Notes: generated from the letters alone by a model not told the origin. DNA of 64,000 bases from Chrysolina oricalcia (GCA_944452925.2 OX101826.2:51533864-51597863), one strand, 5' to 3'. Shown: positions 1 to 10,855, numbered from the stretch's first letter. Numbers and translations: made by a program.

Positions 1-185
1 TTACGGTGATCTGCCACCCACAATCCTGAGACCATGATGAAATCTTTCTTTTCTGAGGCCAGTTTCCACTCTTCAAATTCAGATTGGAGAAAAACATGGA
101 ACCGGCTTACTTGTCTAGGGGGTCATCTATTCGGATGATTCGATAACTCCTCCTTTCCACATAACGCTTTCTATTTTGACAGCAT
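1..185 (-). pseudogene. Gypsy-type LTR retrotransposon RT fragment
   Basis: Read on the minus strand, this stretch gives GVIESSE, then DPLDK*AGSMFFSNLNLKSGN, then QDCGWQITV at the window edge. This is the palm start of a Ty3/Gypsy reverse transcriptase: the usual order is GVIEPS, a D-TLDKL-G-FS-LDLKSGYWQ block, then WQFTVMPFGL. There is an in-frame stop after DPLDK, and the spacing between the LKSGN and WQITV blocks is shorter than in intact elements. It is therefore a dead fragment that continues left out of the window. A second copy of the CGWQFTVMPFGL segment lies at 10986-11105 on the opposite strand, so the family is repeated locally. Confidence 0.75.
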
Positions 186-519
186 CTTCCTGCTTGGCAC
201 TAGGAAGTATTCTAGCTGATTCTCGGATTGGTCATGTATCCTCAGTGTCAATCTTGTGCTGATCCACCTTAGTTTTACCCCCCTGTTCCTTTTTTGGTAT
301 CGAATATGTCTTTTTGACTAAATCCCTCAATTTGGCGATAGAAAATACGATCAGTAACGACATATTTGGAATTAATTTCATAACCAAAAAAGATTGTAAT
401 AATGCAACAAAAAAGTTAAAACCAAAAAGAAGCAGGTTCTAGGTCCTTGTAAGTGGTTGCAACCAAATTTTCCGATTCCATGTTTCTTCCATGAATTCAT
501 CTATCTCTAACAATACTGT

Positions 520-960
520 TCATTTTCTTGTTGCTCCAATAGGTTCTCTTTTTGTTGAGCCTTCTAGAAGCTTATCTCCTGGGCTTCTGTCAATTGCTTG
601 AATTCCTTCTATCAGACTTTTCGAATTTTCTGGAAGCTCTTCTCCCAAACTCATTGAATGTTCTAGTTTATCTTCAAAAGTCTTCCAATTTCTTGGAAAC
701 TTTTCTTCCAGATTTGTCAAATTTTCTCGAAGCTTAACAGATTTTTCGATTTTTTTAAGTTGTTCCTTCAAACTCTTCGAATTTTTTTGAAGTTCTTGTT
801 TCAAGCACTTCGCGAATTTTCTAGTTTATCTTCAAGTTTTTTTTCTAAGTTAATGATGCAGTTTCTTTCAAATCAGTTAAAGTTCATCGTTCAAGGCTAT
901 GATTTTCTCATTGAGTTTGGTCATTATCGATGTCAAGTCAACTTCAAAAACTTCGAATAA
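520..960 (-). pseudogene. Coiled-coil, Gag-like remnant upstream of the Gypsy RT
   Basis: The minus strand encodes a 94-residue open stretch (804 to 520) made of near-repeats such as LEEKFPRNWKTFEDKLE and ENSKSLIEG. The Leu/Lys/Glu heptad character indicates a coiled coil. The similarity continues upstream, with frameshifts, as LEKKLEDKLENS and LTSIMTKLNEKIIALNDEL up to about 960. At DNA level it is a degenerate 30-40-bp tandem repeat. It lies in the same orientation as, and about 340 bp 5' of, the Gypsy RT fragment, so a decayed Gag or spacer region of the same element is the simplest reading. No zinc knuckle is visible, so this is inference. Confidence 0.4.
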
Positions 961-2869
961 ATAGGTTTTGGGACTTCTCTGGATAATGTCTTCCTTTCTT
1001 CTATAAATGATTCCTTGCCTGACCCTTCTCTTCATCACTCCTTAATCGTCTGGCTTACCGAACATCTCTCACAGAACTGGTTTTTCAAAAATGAAGTACC
1101 TTGGCAGTTCCAAAAATTCACAACCTCAAACATTCAATAATGTCAATGCTTCCTGATTGTCCGTAAGGTCTCTCAATGTGTTCGTAACTCAGGATTTTTC
1201 TAATGAAACTAAAGAAACTCACACACGCTTGATTGCGTGATATCTGAAAGAAATAAAATTATTTCACAGTCTTGTGTCGATGACAACTTTATACTGCGTC
1301 GGTCTCATTAAGAAACCTTACTGAGCTTGTGAGAAGTCTTGTTCATTTTTTGTTCCATGTGAAAATCATAACACAAACCAACAATGTCCATACAACAAGG
1401 AATATAAGGTTTAATTTCAGCCGCAATTTCTTTCATACTTGTGGATGAATTACCTCCATCAAAATTAATACCCAGGCTACGTGAGGAATAATTAAAATAA
1501 TTAAAAACGTAAGAGAGTATACGTTTGGATCAAAATCCCCTCATTAAGAAATCCTCAGGTTACATAGCGCTCCAGTGAACATTGCTGAGTGCATTCAGTA
1601 GACAGGGTGGTACCGAAACGAAGTTACCAAATTGACAAAGAGGTACGATAATGTCTCTTGTTGATTTCACGTCAGTTTATTTCTTCAATGTTATTGTTCG
1701 GAGAGTAGATTTCATGGTAATTATTGAGATTCACTCCAATTGAGGCATTATTTCTCACCGTATTGGTCATTATTTAGTCAGTGGTTTTTGATATTTTGGG
1801 GTGGTAAAATCCAGTTGTTTATTTATTTATTCAAGATAAGGAAAAGCCAAATCAAGCTAACCAGCCAACACATTTTCTGTAACCTACAATTTGTTTCAAA
1901 ATCGTTTCTTTACCAGAACCTGCACTTGCTCTCAGTAGATAGTACCTGCTTCCTATAGGAAACCAAGTGATACCTTGCTACGGAAAATACGTATCTACAG
2001 GAATCTAGGACAAGGTGAAATGACAAAAGGATTGTGTTTTATCAAAGTATGGGAAAGGCGGGAAAATAAATTGAAAATTAGATACCAGTGAAATGGTAGA
2101 AAGGTAGAAGGTAGAAAGGTAATATCTGGAAATTGAAGTTTGAGGAAAAGCATAGGAAACTGAATTATTTGCAGATTAAACATAGAGATATTATTCTGGT
2201 CGAGTTTTGATATTGAAAGTTCAGAAACGTCATAGGAAATCGAAAAAACTCTCGAAATTATGGATACTAAATTGAGAAGAGACATACCATTGAACAGTGG
2301 AACAAAAATGAATGACCATACTAAAATGGAATTTCAAGGAACGAATGTTTCGAAAAACAACGTTGTTCCAAACTGAATAAATGTGCAAATTAAACGTTGC
2401 TCATTATCACTTTCTTGCCGGTTTCAATCACGCTTATTAAATGTCAAAAATAATTACCAAATGATCGTTGAAACTTGGCCTTTGTTCAAAGTTTATTCGA
2501 ATCAAAAACTTCAGATAAGCGAAGAGTAAAATTTGCAGTATATAAACGTTACTTTTAGACGAATATTCAACTAGGAAAAAAGCTGTTTTCTTAACTCGAT
2601 AGAGACATCATTATAACTTTATGTTTAGTGGTTTATATAAACATTGTATAAACGTTTCACTTAGGTTAATTAAACGTCAAACATAAACGTTGAAATCAAT
2701 TGAGCAAGAAACCAATTGTTAACAGCCAACTCGGCTGTTCAAGATCATTTGCATTGATTTAAATAAAACATATCATTTTATGAACAGCCTGATTGCATAA
2801 TTTGTTAGCATTAATTAAAATCCTTGAAAATAGCAGGTTGTTAATTTCCCAAAATTTACCTGAAAAACA
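961..2869. other. No gene recognised
   Basis: This AT-rich DNA holds only short, low-complexity ORFs of 72-96 codons that match no family I know. A small AAGGTAGA-type direct repeat lies near 2097-2122. I see no TE termini or RNA gene. Confidence 0.4.
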
Positions 2870-3800
2870 GCGTTGAAGATCACAACTGATTTTCTATGTT
2901 GAACGTAAAAGATAGGAAATAACGTTTAGTACACGTTTGGTACTGAAGGTTTGAAGGGTATAAAGTATTGAAAAGTTTATTTTCAACGCTGAACGTAAAA
3001 GTTAGGAAATAACGATATAAACACATTGGGAATGAAGGGTAAGAAACGTTTCATAAACACTAATTTCTTGTTGTTATAAAACGTGCTTAATACATTTTTT
3101 TCTTATTGAAATATCATTTCAGAAACGTCTTTTCAGAATAAAAAATCAACTTTTTCAACAAACGTAGATACAACGATAGTTTTCAACAGATTGATGAAAA
3201 GACACGTTAAAAACAAATTCTTCGTTCAAACCGTATCTTTATCAACGTTGAGTTTACAACCAGTTTTCAACGTTGGACATAGAAGTTAAGAAATAACGCT
3301 AGATAACGAAGGTTGAGAAATGTATTATGAAAATTGATAAATGATTCGCATGAAACGTGTTCCATAGACGTTTTTTTTTTAAATTGAAATAGCATTTGAA
3401 AATTGTCCTATTTCAATAAAAAAACTAATTTTCTAACATACATAGTTATTATGTTGGTTTTCAACTGGTTGTTGAAAAATAACGTTAAAAACAAAGTCTC
3501 CATTCAGAATGAATCTTCATCAACGTTGAAACCATAACCAGTTTTCAACGTTGAACGTAGAAGTCACGAAATAACTTATTATACCCAGACGATTGGGAAT
3601 GAAGGTTGAGAAACGTATAATGAACATTGATAAATGATTCGCATGAAACGTGTTCGGTAACCTTTTTTTTATTGAAATAACATCATACCGTTAGTGTTCA
3701 ATGCAGTATCGAAGAAGCAAGGTTGAAAACACGTCTTCAAATCGTATTTTTCCAACGTTGAAAAAGTATTGTAATCTTCAAAGAAAAACTTTTATTCAAA
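2870..3800. repeat. Degenerate tandem array, about 289-bp period, AACGTT-rich
   Basis: The block TCAACGTTGA, CCAGTTTTCAACGTTG, GTAGAAGT, AAATAACG, GGTTGAGAAACGTAT, GATTCGCATGAAACGTGTTC occurs at about 3241-3370 and again at about 3530-3660, an offset near 289 bp. Shorter, more diverged versions (TGAACGTAAAAG, GGAAATAACG) lie at 2899 and 2990. Each unit ends in a T-run followed by ATTGAAATA. The palindrome AACGTT recurs many times. It looks like an old satellite-type or internally tandem non-coding repeat; no ORF accompanies it. Confidence 0.6.
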
Positions 3801-4581
3801 CAGTGCCACATTTATTATACGTTTAAACAATAACGTTTAAATGATTGACGTTCATGTGCTCATTGAGCTACTCGTGGGAAATGTATGTCATTGCATGCTG
3901 ATTGAACCCTATACTGTTCTTGGCTATTACGATTGGCAACAAAATTAATAGGCAGGAACACGAACTCTGTTGGTAATTTTCTCGTTTTTCGTGAATGTTT
4001 CGAATTTGAAAAAAAATTAAAGTCGGCAAAATTCAATTGGCTTCTTTCTCTTAGAAAACGACCTTTGGCTGATTGGGCTGATTGGGTACGTCAAAAAGAG
4101 CGCCAATATTCGTAATTTTGATATTTGCTGATTTCCTGAAACGAATGGGAACGGCTGTAATTGAAATTTGACTCCAAAACTATTTATCCGCCGACCTCGT
4201 ATTAACATGTCTGTTTAATATGCTTCAATGCAAACGAAATCGACCATTAATGACCCCTATTAATGCTCAATTTGTCATTAATGATCGATATATCTGTATT
4301 TTGCGCGTTGCATGGCAACCAGACATCAACGGATTCAGATTTTATATGCGCTGTAAAATTTTGACACATAATTTTCCAATCTAAATAATGAATATTGAAG
4401 ATAATTTCACGTTGAAACCGCCAGATGTTGCGGAAACCGCTAAAGTGGCAGCTTTAAGTTTATTGCCTGATAAAAGCAGAAAAATCTATGAAAAATTAAT
4501 TATTTTTATTATTATGTATAGCAACTAATTTTGGAAAATGTAGCAAATACTCAACTCACCAAAACGCGACGTTTTATACAT

Positions 4582-4664
4582 GGGCTCCGTAGCGCAGAGG
4601 TGAAATGCGAGTGAACGAAGACAATCCGGATGTATAGATCGGGGGTTCGAATCCTGAACCTCGG
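4582..4664 (+). tRNA. tRNA-like sequence (tRNA pseudogene or SINE head)
   Basis: It contains an A-box-like TAGCGCAGAGG (4590-4600) and a B-box-like GGGTTCGAATCC, with a T-arm that folds as TCGGG/CCTGA. A ten-T run at 4677-4686 follows and could terminate Pol III. The putative acceptor halves (GGGCTCC and ACCTCGG) do not pair, so a functional tRNA is unlikely. A tRNA-derived SINE head or decayed tRNA fits better. Confidence 0.5.
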
Positions 4665-4778
4665 AAATTTCTCAACTTTTTTTTTTAAATTTTCTTTCAT
4701 ACTATCATTAGGTCGACGAAAAAGTATTGTAATCATTAATCGCCTTCATTAATACCCTAGTTGATTAATAGTTATTTA

Positions 4779-4900
4779 TTGTATAAGTGTTTTAGATATC
4801 ATTTTATTTGCGCAAGAATGTTTAAACGCGAGAGCGAAGCTCGAGCGTTTAAATTTCTTAATCAAATAAAATGTATCTAAAACACGCATGCAATACAACG
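4779..4900. repeat. Short palindromic element
   Basis: GTGTTTTAGATA at 4787 is mirrored by TATCTAAAACAC ending at 4885, and the inner ATTTTATTTG and CAAATAAAAT also pair. The central loop region has GCGAGAGCGAAGCTCGAGCG. The whole forms a roughly 100-bp hairpin, the size of a small foldback MITE. No target duplication is clear. Confidence 0.55.
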
Positions 4901-6189
4901 TTTTATTCACAATCACATTCATTTAGAATCAGAATCGCGGAAATTTTTCATCACAAAATGATTTGACGTTTTGCTCTGACAGCGGCTGTCACCTCCTCAA
5001 AACTCATTGAAATAACATACAAAAAACATAGACATTGGGAAATATAGTAAACTATCTGAAGAGTGAGTCGAGAGGATGCAAGGCGAAGAAAGCTGCAGTG
5101 TTGGAAAGAGCACACGTGGAAGAATTTTTGACGAGAGCTTGCGATAAATAAGTAAAATGTGATTGATGTTCAAGATTGTATTTTTTATTAATCCACTAGT
5201 GGAATAAAGTAATTTCATTATTCCACTAGTGGATAAAGTGGTACTTTATACGGTTCATAAGTGTGGATAAAACTTCAATTATAAGGTGATTGTGGATAAA
5301 TAACTATTCTAGTTTCATTTGTATATGCGTTGTGTGTTTTAAAAAATTTTTGAAGCTTTTTTTTTTGGTTTGACGTGGTCGTTACTTAATTGAAATACAG
5401 AGTATATGACACTAAGGTAAAAAACGAATAAATTTCCACAGATTTATTGTCTTCGCAACATGTATCGATACACAGTATCTGTCTCAAGCGAATGAAATAC
5501 ACTCTAGAGAATATGTGGAAAATCAAGCTTTTTTTTACCTTGGTGTCATATTTTTGGAGCTATAACCTTTTTTTCTATTATTCTATTATTCCATACCATG
5601 ATTGACCTGGTTTCAGTGCCCTAATAGCCTCCTTACTGAATATTAGTTAGTCACCTTGTATTCACGAGTTTTACGCAACCTTGTATCCGTCGTCAGCAAC
5701 ATTCATTTCAAGTCAAAATCAATCTTTCCGTGCCTAAGAACGTCACACAAAGACCGAAGTGTCACCAGGTGGAGCGACACCAACGCCGTATCAATTAGTT
5801 GCAATTTGATGTTCCATGCCGGGAAGTTGCAGATACTTTCCGCCCATTCGGGTTGGCGCTCAGCTACTTCATTACCCCCTTTGAACGAATGGCTTTGTAG
5901 CTGCAGGTGTAACGGGCGATGAGTTACGAACTGATCGAATTAGCGGAGTCCTTTAACTCCTTTCGCTAGTTTGTTGGTTCACGGTTGAGAAATGGAGCTG
6001 CGGAGAAGATGTGACTGTGGTTGATTCGGTTAGAGAAATGGACTAGATAGACTAGTCAACAAGTGCTTTTTGGGTAAAACTTTTTTCTCCGCCTCCAAAA
6101 AATAGGAACAAGGTGTAATTCGATTCGGGGTAGCGTGTAGATTATTTATGACAATTCAATTCATGCACCAAAAATGCCATATATCGCGG
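4901..6189. other. No gene recognised; small palindromes
   Basis: CCACTAGTGG palindromes occur twice at 5190-5236. An inverted pair around TGACACTAAGGTAAAAAA (about 5406) and TTTTTTACCTTGGTGTCA (about 5530) suggests a roughly 140-bp foldback. A GC-richer part near 5745-5960 keeps an 88-codon plus-strand ORF (5656-5922) with no recognisable motif; I do not call it a gene. Confidence 0.35.
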
Positions 6190-6196
6190 TGTTTCG

Positions 6197-6303
6197 TCAT
6201 TATGACAGCGAAAAGAGCTAACTTTTTCAGGGACAAAACGGAACCTAACTTTTGAAAGCATGACAACCAGCATTGTAAACAAATTTTTGATGACGTTATG
6301 TCT
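6197..6303. repeat. Left copy of 110-bp direct repeat around the foldback
   Basis: TCATTATGACAGCGAAAAGAG, GACAAAACGGAACCTAACTTTTGAAAGC, and TTTTTGATGACGTTATGTCTA occur here and again at about 7856-7968, just outside the right arm, in the same orientation with few differences. It is far too long for a target-site duplication. It suggests that the foldback lies inside a larger tandem or duplicated unit. Confidence 0.6.
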
Positions 6304-6422
6304 AACCATCGGAGACGATCCATCACATACAGTGGAAGTGACATAAAACTGGGAGGGTGAACAAACTTTCATTGAATGAAGAAAAGTTGTATTTCGTGCA
6401 GAAATTTATTTATAAAATCATA

Positions 6423-6462
6423 GCAAAGCCCTTTCGACTATAAAGTCATCATCAGTGCGTAC
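6423..6462 (-). ncRNA. Hammerhead-like core, left arm
   Basis: On the minus strand CTGATGA (6455-6449) is followed by a GACT-TTAT-AGTC hairpin preceded by one extra T, then GAAAGGGCTTTGC. The order core, helix II, GAAA, short helix III matches a hammerhead. The extra nucleotide and a weak stem I make activity doubtful. Confidence 0.4.
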
Positions 6463-7759
6463 CTGTAAGTAAGTGACATTGAATTGAATTTAAGAAATTT
6501 TGATAATGAGAATTTTGAAAATTGAAAAGGTACTTACTCGTCAGGTGTACAAGAGCCAAACCATAAAAATATCATGTGTCCAGAGGCCCATGTAAAATTT
6601 AAAAACGAGACATCATATGAATAACATTTTAAAAAAGTCCTTATTCCAGGATTAACCTGGATAAAAGTTTCAACAGCCAGAGTAACACATGTCTGTTGGA
6701 GCTTAGTCTACTGTTAAACTGAAAGAATGAAATTTACATTGTGTCAAAAGTTGACAATGACAATGACATTTGGCTTAGAACATTAACTTCTAGAAACCCT
6801 GATCTGTGTTTTGAAAATTGATAAATGACCAAATAGTCAAATTGATCTGTAAATCTATTTATAGTTCTGTTAATCTAAACCTAAGGAAATGTGACAAAAC
6901 GGGAGAAAAGTCTAATGAGAACATCAACCCGATGTGCACAGAACCAGGTTCAAGAAACATTCTCTTGGGAATTTGTAAACCAATTCTTAGCCCAAGATCA
7001 TGGGACAGGTCTAACGAGAACCTTCAAACTTCCCAAAGCGTCAAAAAGGTAGCCCAAAAACAAGAGGCACCATTAACATAATCATAAAAGATTCAAGAAA
7101 GTTTCAACAGGCAGAGTAACACATGTCTGCTGAAGCTTAGTCTACTGTCTAACTAAATGAATGAAAATTGACATTGTGTCGAAAGTTGACAATGACAATG
7201 AAGTTATGGTATAGAAAATGACCTATAATAAAAATATTGATTTGTGTTTTGAAATTGATAAATTATTATTATTAGTTTAGCATCCTGGGAAACCAGATTG
7301 GAACATAAGATCATGAGATAAGTCTAATGAGAACTTTCCCGATGTCAATAGTAACAAAGAGGGTAACCAAAATGATGAGCCCATACCAGAAAATTTTTAA
7401 GAAATTTTCCAAAAATTGATCTGTGAATCTATTTATAGTTCTGTTGATCCAAACCCAAAGAAATGTGACAAACCGGGAGCAAAGTCTAATGACTGAATTC
7501 AGTTTAACAGTAGACTAAGATCCTACAGACATGTGTTACTCTGCCTGTTGAAACTTTTATCCAGGTTAATCCTGGAATAAGGAGTTTTTTTAAATGTTAT
7601 TCATATGATGTCCCGTTTTTAAATTTTACATGGGCCTCTGGTCACATGATATTTTTATGGTTTGGCTCTTGTACACCTGACGAGTAAGTAACTTTTCAAT
7701 TTTCAAAATTCTCATTATCAAAATTTGTTAAATTCAATTCAATGTCACTTACTTACAGG

Positions 7760-7800
7760 TACGCACTGATGATGACTTTATAGTCGAAAGCGCTTTGCTA
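7760..7800 (+). ncRNA. Hammerhead-like core, right arm
   Basis: CTGATGA lies at 7766-7772, T plus GACTTTATAGTC at 7773-7785 (4-bp helix II), GAAA at 7786-7789, and AGCGCT can form a 3-bp helix III. Stem I has only about 3 bp (GCA before the core, TGC after). The cleavage triplet would be CUU. It is a plausible decayed hammerhead; the opposite arm carries the same motif. Confidence 0.42.
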
Positions 7801-7855
7801 TGATTTTATAAATAAATTTCTGCACGAAATACAACTTTTCTTCATTCAATTTTCT

Positions 7856-7968
7856 CATTATGACAGCGAAAAGAGTTTGCCCTAACTTTTCCTGTGATAA
7901 AACGGAACCTAACTTTTGAAAGCATGACAACCAGCATTGTAAACGAATTTTTGATGACGTTATGTCTA
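7856..7968. repeat. Right copy of 110-bp direct repeat
   Basis: This is the partner of the copy at 6197-6303. It differs by a short indel (GAGTTTGCCCTAAC versus GAGCTAAC). Confidence 0.6.
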
Positions 7969-8569
7969 TTTATCTCAAACTTACGTTGGTAGAATAGTAT
8001 ATTACACACCGAAATGGGAAGAGATTCATTCCTGTCGTGAGATTAGTTAGTTAACCGAGACGCAAAGCGTCGAGGTTAGCTATGATTCTATTTACAACCA
8101 TCATATTTTGATCAAAATTAATAAATCTCTGTTTCGTTCTGAACATACCTAAAATATTACATTTAACGACAAATTACTAAGAACGCGATTTTTTCAGAAT
8201 AATCAGGTAGATATAAAGGCTGTGTCTATATGAGAGAAAAGCGGAAAGCGCTTTGCTGGATGAAGCATAAAAGCGCTTCACAAGTCTCTTAGACGGTCTA
8301 CAAAATGTCAAATTACAGGCCGCTGAACCGCTTCAAATAAATCCAGCGGAAAATATAGCGCTTTATTCATCTACAGCGGCTGCAAGAGCTGTCAGCCGTC
8401 TAACATGTGAAGCGTAAAAGCGGCTGCAACCGCTGCACGCTGTTAGACGCACCCATTGTTACCGTTACTACGGGGTATACAATTGTCACCAATATAAATA
8501 AATGTCAAATAAAGTCAATAAATGTCAGATAAAGTCGAAAATTGAATTCGCGAATAATAAATTGAAAAT
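7969..8569. other. No gene; purine-rich hairpin-prone repeat at 8220-8460
   Basis: Between about 8220 and 8460 the motifs AAAGCGCTTT, AAGCGCTTCA and AGCGGCTGCAACCGCTGCA recur. The block is bounded by GTGTCTATATGAG on the left and TGTTAGACGCACCC on the right. It may be a small MITE, but I could not establish true terminal repeats. Confidence 0.3.
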
Positions 8570-8945
8570 ATGTCTTCCGACGAAGAATTTATGGATTGTA
8601 CCCCACCAGAAGTATGACAGGCAGTTCACGCAGCAGTCCAGGGATTGGTGCCAGAGAAGAGTAAGCATCGGTATCTAAAAGCCATTGAATTATATAGGAA
8701 GTGGTGAGAAGAAAAAAAGGTTAAAAATATCGGTTCCGAAAGTGTACTCCTTGCATATTTTGGAGAACATACCAGACAAAACAAGCCATCTACTTTGTGT
8801 GCAATGATATTTCGAAACATGGGAAACTGCTAGCCTTCCTAAAACGACAAAATGTGGGCTAAGGCCCAAGAAATCGAATGTATTTTCGAGTAAGAATATA
8901 GAGGATTTTTCAAATAAAGCTCCAAATAATCTTCTACCGATAAAG

Positions 8946-9048
8946 GTAAATTATTTGTGATTTTTTAAATAAGCATTTAAAATAAAAACGTGTTTGAGCT
9001 AATACAAGTATACTGGTATTACTGTATTATTTTTTCTTATTGTTTTAG
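8946..9048 (+). other. Predicted 103-bp spliceosomal intron inside the recombinase
   Basis: The donor is AAG|GTAAAT and the acceptor is TTGTTTTAG|GTAGCA, with a T-rich tract before the AG. Removing it joins two conserved parts of the recombinase in frame (IK-VALIIGVSGAYR). Retention of an intron argues against this copy being a processed retrocopy. Confidence 0.65.
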
Positions 9049-9248
9049 GTAGCATTAATAATAGGCGTATCTGGAGCTTATCGGACGGACGAATTTGTGA
9101 AAATGAAAATGTTGAATGTGGCTTTTTTTGAAGAAAAAATTTCGGTTCAGATTCCAGATTCTAAAACACATACAAATAGATCATACCTCATTACTGATCC
9201 AGTATGGGTGAAGATCATTCGAGACATAAATTTTAGAAAAAAACATAG

Positions 9249-9985
9249 AGATAGATAGATAGATAGTTTATTCATCTTTTAGATCACAATAGTGACATCA
9301 GACAAGTCATAAAATACATATGGTATATAGAACATTACCGGGAACATTCAGAACACATTAAACATATTAAAATCATTAAAAAATTTAAAATCACAGTCTT
9401 GTTCTATCAAGGGATACATATTCATTTATATTATAAAAACTACCTTCAACGAGAAACACTCTCAGTTTCCTTTTGAATGCAAAAAAATTGTCTTCATCTC
9501 GAACATCTTTCGGTAAATGGTTATAGAGTTTTATGCCCATATAAGATGGGCTTTTTTCATATAACTTGGATGTATGCTTAGGAATCTGTAGTAACTTGGC
9601 ATTTCTAGTTGAATGATTATGATTATAAGAATTTCTCAGATATTTACACAAATTTTTCCTCACATATAGAATACTATGGTATATGTATACTGAGTAGAAA
9701 GTCCTAATATTATTTTGGCGGAAGTAAGGCTTGCAGGTGTCAGTTGGTTTCAAGTTGAAAATTAGTCTCATAATTATTTTCTGAGATATGAAAATTCGAT
9801 TTGTTTTTGTGGCGTATTATGTTGTATGAAATATGAGAGTATACAATAGCATAATATACATTCAATAATTGTGGCAAACTGAGAATATTTTTCAGTTGAA
9901 GGAGAGCATAGTAGCCACTGTTTATTTTTTTACATACATGATTAATATGTAGAGTCCAAATAAATCGATTGATTTTTTGTTCAGC
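9249..9985 (-). pseudogene. 5'-truncated CR1/Jockey-type LINE, C-terminal end
   Basis: The minus-strand ORF 9771-9391 (126 residues) reads HSTRNAKLLQIPKHTSKLYEK, SPSYMGIKLYNHLPKDVRD, then FKRKLRVFLVEGSFYNINEY. This is the post-RT C-terminus shared by CR1/Jockey-superfamily LINEs (STRN, then G-KLYN-LP, then FK-LK-L). The 3' end on the minus strand finishes in a (CTAT)n run at 9251-9270, a typical short-repeat LINE tail. It interrupts the tyrosine recombinase between RDIN and GGIARNQP, so it inserted after that element. The RT domain is absent (5' truncation). Confidence 0.8.
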
Positions 9986-10545
9986 TCATAGGAGGAATAG
10001 CAAGAAATCAACCAATTGGACACAATACAATAGCTAATTTTCCACAAAAAATTGCTACTTTTTTTAATTTAGAAAACTGGAAAGGCTACACAGGACACGC
10101 ACTCAGAAGAACCGCCGCTACGTTAGTTGCCAACAGGGGTGCAAGTGTACTCCAATTAAAAAGGCTGGAAGGATGGAAATCTAGTACTGTGGCAGAAGGT
10201 TATGTAGATGGCTCAATAGAGAATAAAACAAAAACTGCTACTATGCTATCCCAATGTGCCATGTCTTCTGTAGCTATTGCAAGTAGTTCACAAAGCTCAG
10301 TCATTCAACATGAAATTAATTTGTCGCCCAAAGACAACTGTTGGAGGGTCCAGCGCTGGTACAGGCCTAAATATTTCAATAAACGCTTACAATAATTCAA
10401 ATTTAACAATTAATATCAATAAGTAGTTCATTGTATTTTAGTTCATTGTTTTTTATTGTTTGCCATTAAATAGGTTTTATAAAATTTGTCAAAAATTTCT
10501 AATTTTTTTAAATATAAAAATAAATATCTAAAATAGATGAAATGA

Positions 10546-10605
10546 GGGCGGGAAATGAGGGCGGGAAGTGAGGGTGGTAAGTGAGGTCGGGAAGTAGAGG
10601 TATGT
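10546..10605. repeat. Minisatellite, about 15-bp unit GAGGGCGGGAAAT
   Basis: Four imperfect tandem copies of a G-rich unit (GAGGGCGGGAAATGA, GAGGGCGGGAAGTGA, GAGGGTGGTAAGTGA, GGTCGGGAAGTAGA). It is locally strikingly GC-rich in an AT-rich setting. Confidence 0.8.
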
Positions 10606-10616
10606 AATGTGACAGT

Positions 10617-10671
10617 TCCCAACTTTCAATGACGTCAGTAATGACAGCATTACATATATGGTTGTAAATAA
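10617..10671. repeat. 55-bp direct repeat, copy 1
   Basis: AACTTTCAATGACGTCAG, then GACAGCATTAC, then ATATGGTTGTAAATA. The partner at 11097-11151 is offset by 480 bp. The hammerhead element begins at the end of this copy, so the copy contains its insertion site. Confidence 0.75.
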
Positions 10672-10710
10672 GTAGAAAAGTTATTGAGTATAACCCTCAA
10701 AATGATCTGC

Positions 10711-10755
10711 GACCGTAGACACGTGTTTCGAACTTAAGCTCTCATCAGTACGGTA
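10711..10755 (-). ncRNA. Hammerhead ribozyme (type I), minus strand
   Basis: Read 5'-3' on the minus strand: stem I half ACCGTA, core CTGATGA (10748-10742), helix II GAGC-TTAA-GTTC (10741-10730), GAAA (10729-10726), an 8-nt self-complementary helix III ACACGTGT, C17 at 10718, then the stem I half TACGGT. Stem I is 6 perfect bp. Predicted cleavage is between 10718 and 10717. All invariant core nucleotides are present. The minimal loopless helix III is typical of metazoan Penelope-type hammerheads, which may act best as dimers. Confidence 0.88.
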
Positions 10756-10855
10756 AAATCAAGTGCGAAGATGTACAACACTTGGATGTAAAATAGAAAC
10801 AAGGGAAGTCAACAACAGGAAGCCAACCACACATTTGTGGCTTCGGTTAGAAGAC

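Larger units (their letters stand above)
6371..7850. mobile_element. Foldback element with 351-bp arms and hammerhead-like cores
   Basis: The arms 6371-6721 and 7500-7850 are inverted repeats that stay collinear base for base at the points checked (for example TCATCAG 6449-6455 against CTGATGA 7766-7772). The interior also holds direct repeats. The block GTTTCAACAG to TTGACAATGACAATG at about 6667-6770 recurs at about 7095-7200. The block AAATTGATCTGT to AAAGTCTAATGA at about 6838-6920 recurs at about 7408-7490. Mixed inverted and tandem structure without an ORF is typical of non-autonomous Penelope or retrozyme-like copies. Each arm carries an imperfect hammerhead core. No protein of this element is present. 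Confidence 0.7.
8570..10395 (+). pseudogene. Crypton-like tyrosine recombinase, split by intron and a LINE insertion
   Basis: The reading starts at ATG 8570 (MSSDEEFMDCTPPEV) and runs with stops and frameshifts through VPEKSKHRYLKAIELYRKW, KPSTL and AFLKRQNVG. A GT-AG intron (8946-9048) separates ATAAAG from GTAGCATTA and restores IKVALIIGVSGAYRTDEF, whose Arg fits the first catalytic Arg of a tyrosine recombinase. The C-terminal part (about 9987-10395) has GHALRRTAATL (the HxxR motif) and STVAEGYVDGS (the nucleophile Tyr). The usual HGGW between them is LEGW, so a catalytic-region His is missing. Two stops near the start and a LINE at 9249-9985 show that it is dead. The order N-terminal SAM-like helices, R, HxxR, Y is that of the DUF3504/Crypton type recombinases common in insects. 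Confidence 0.75.
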
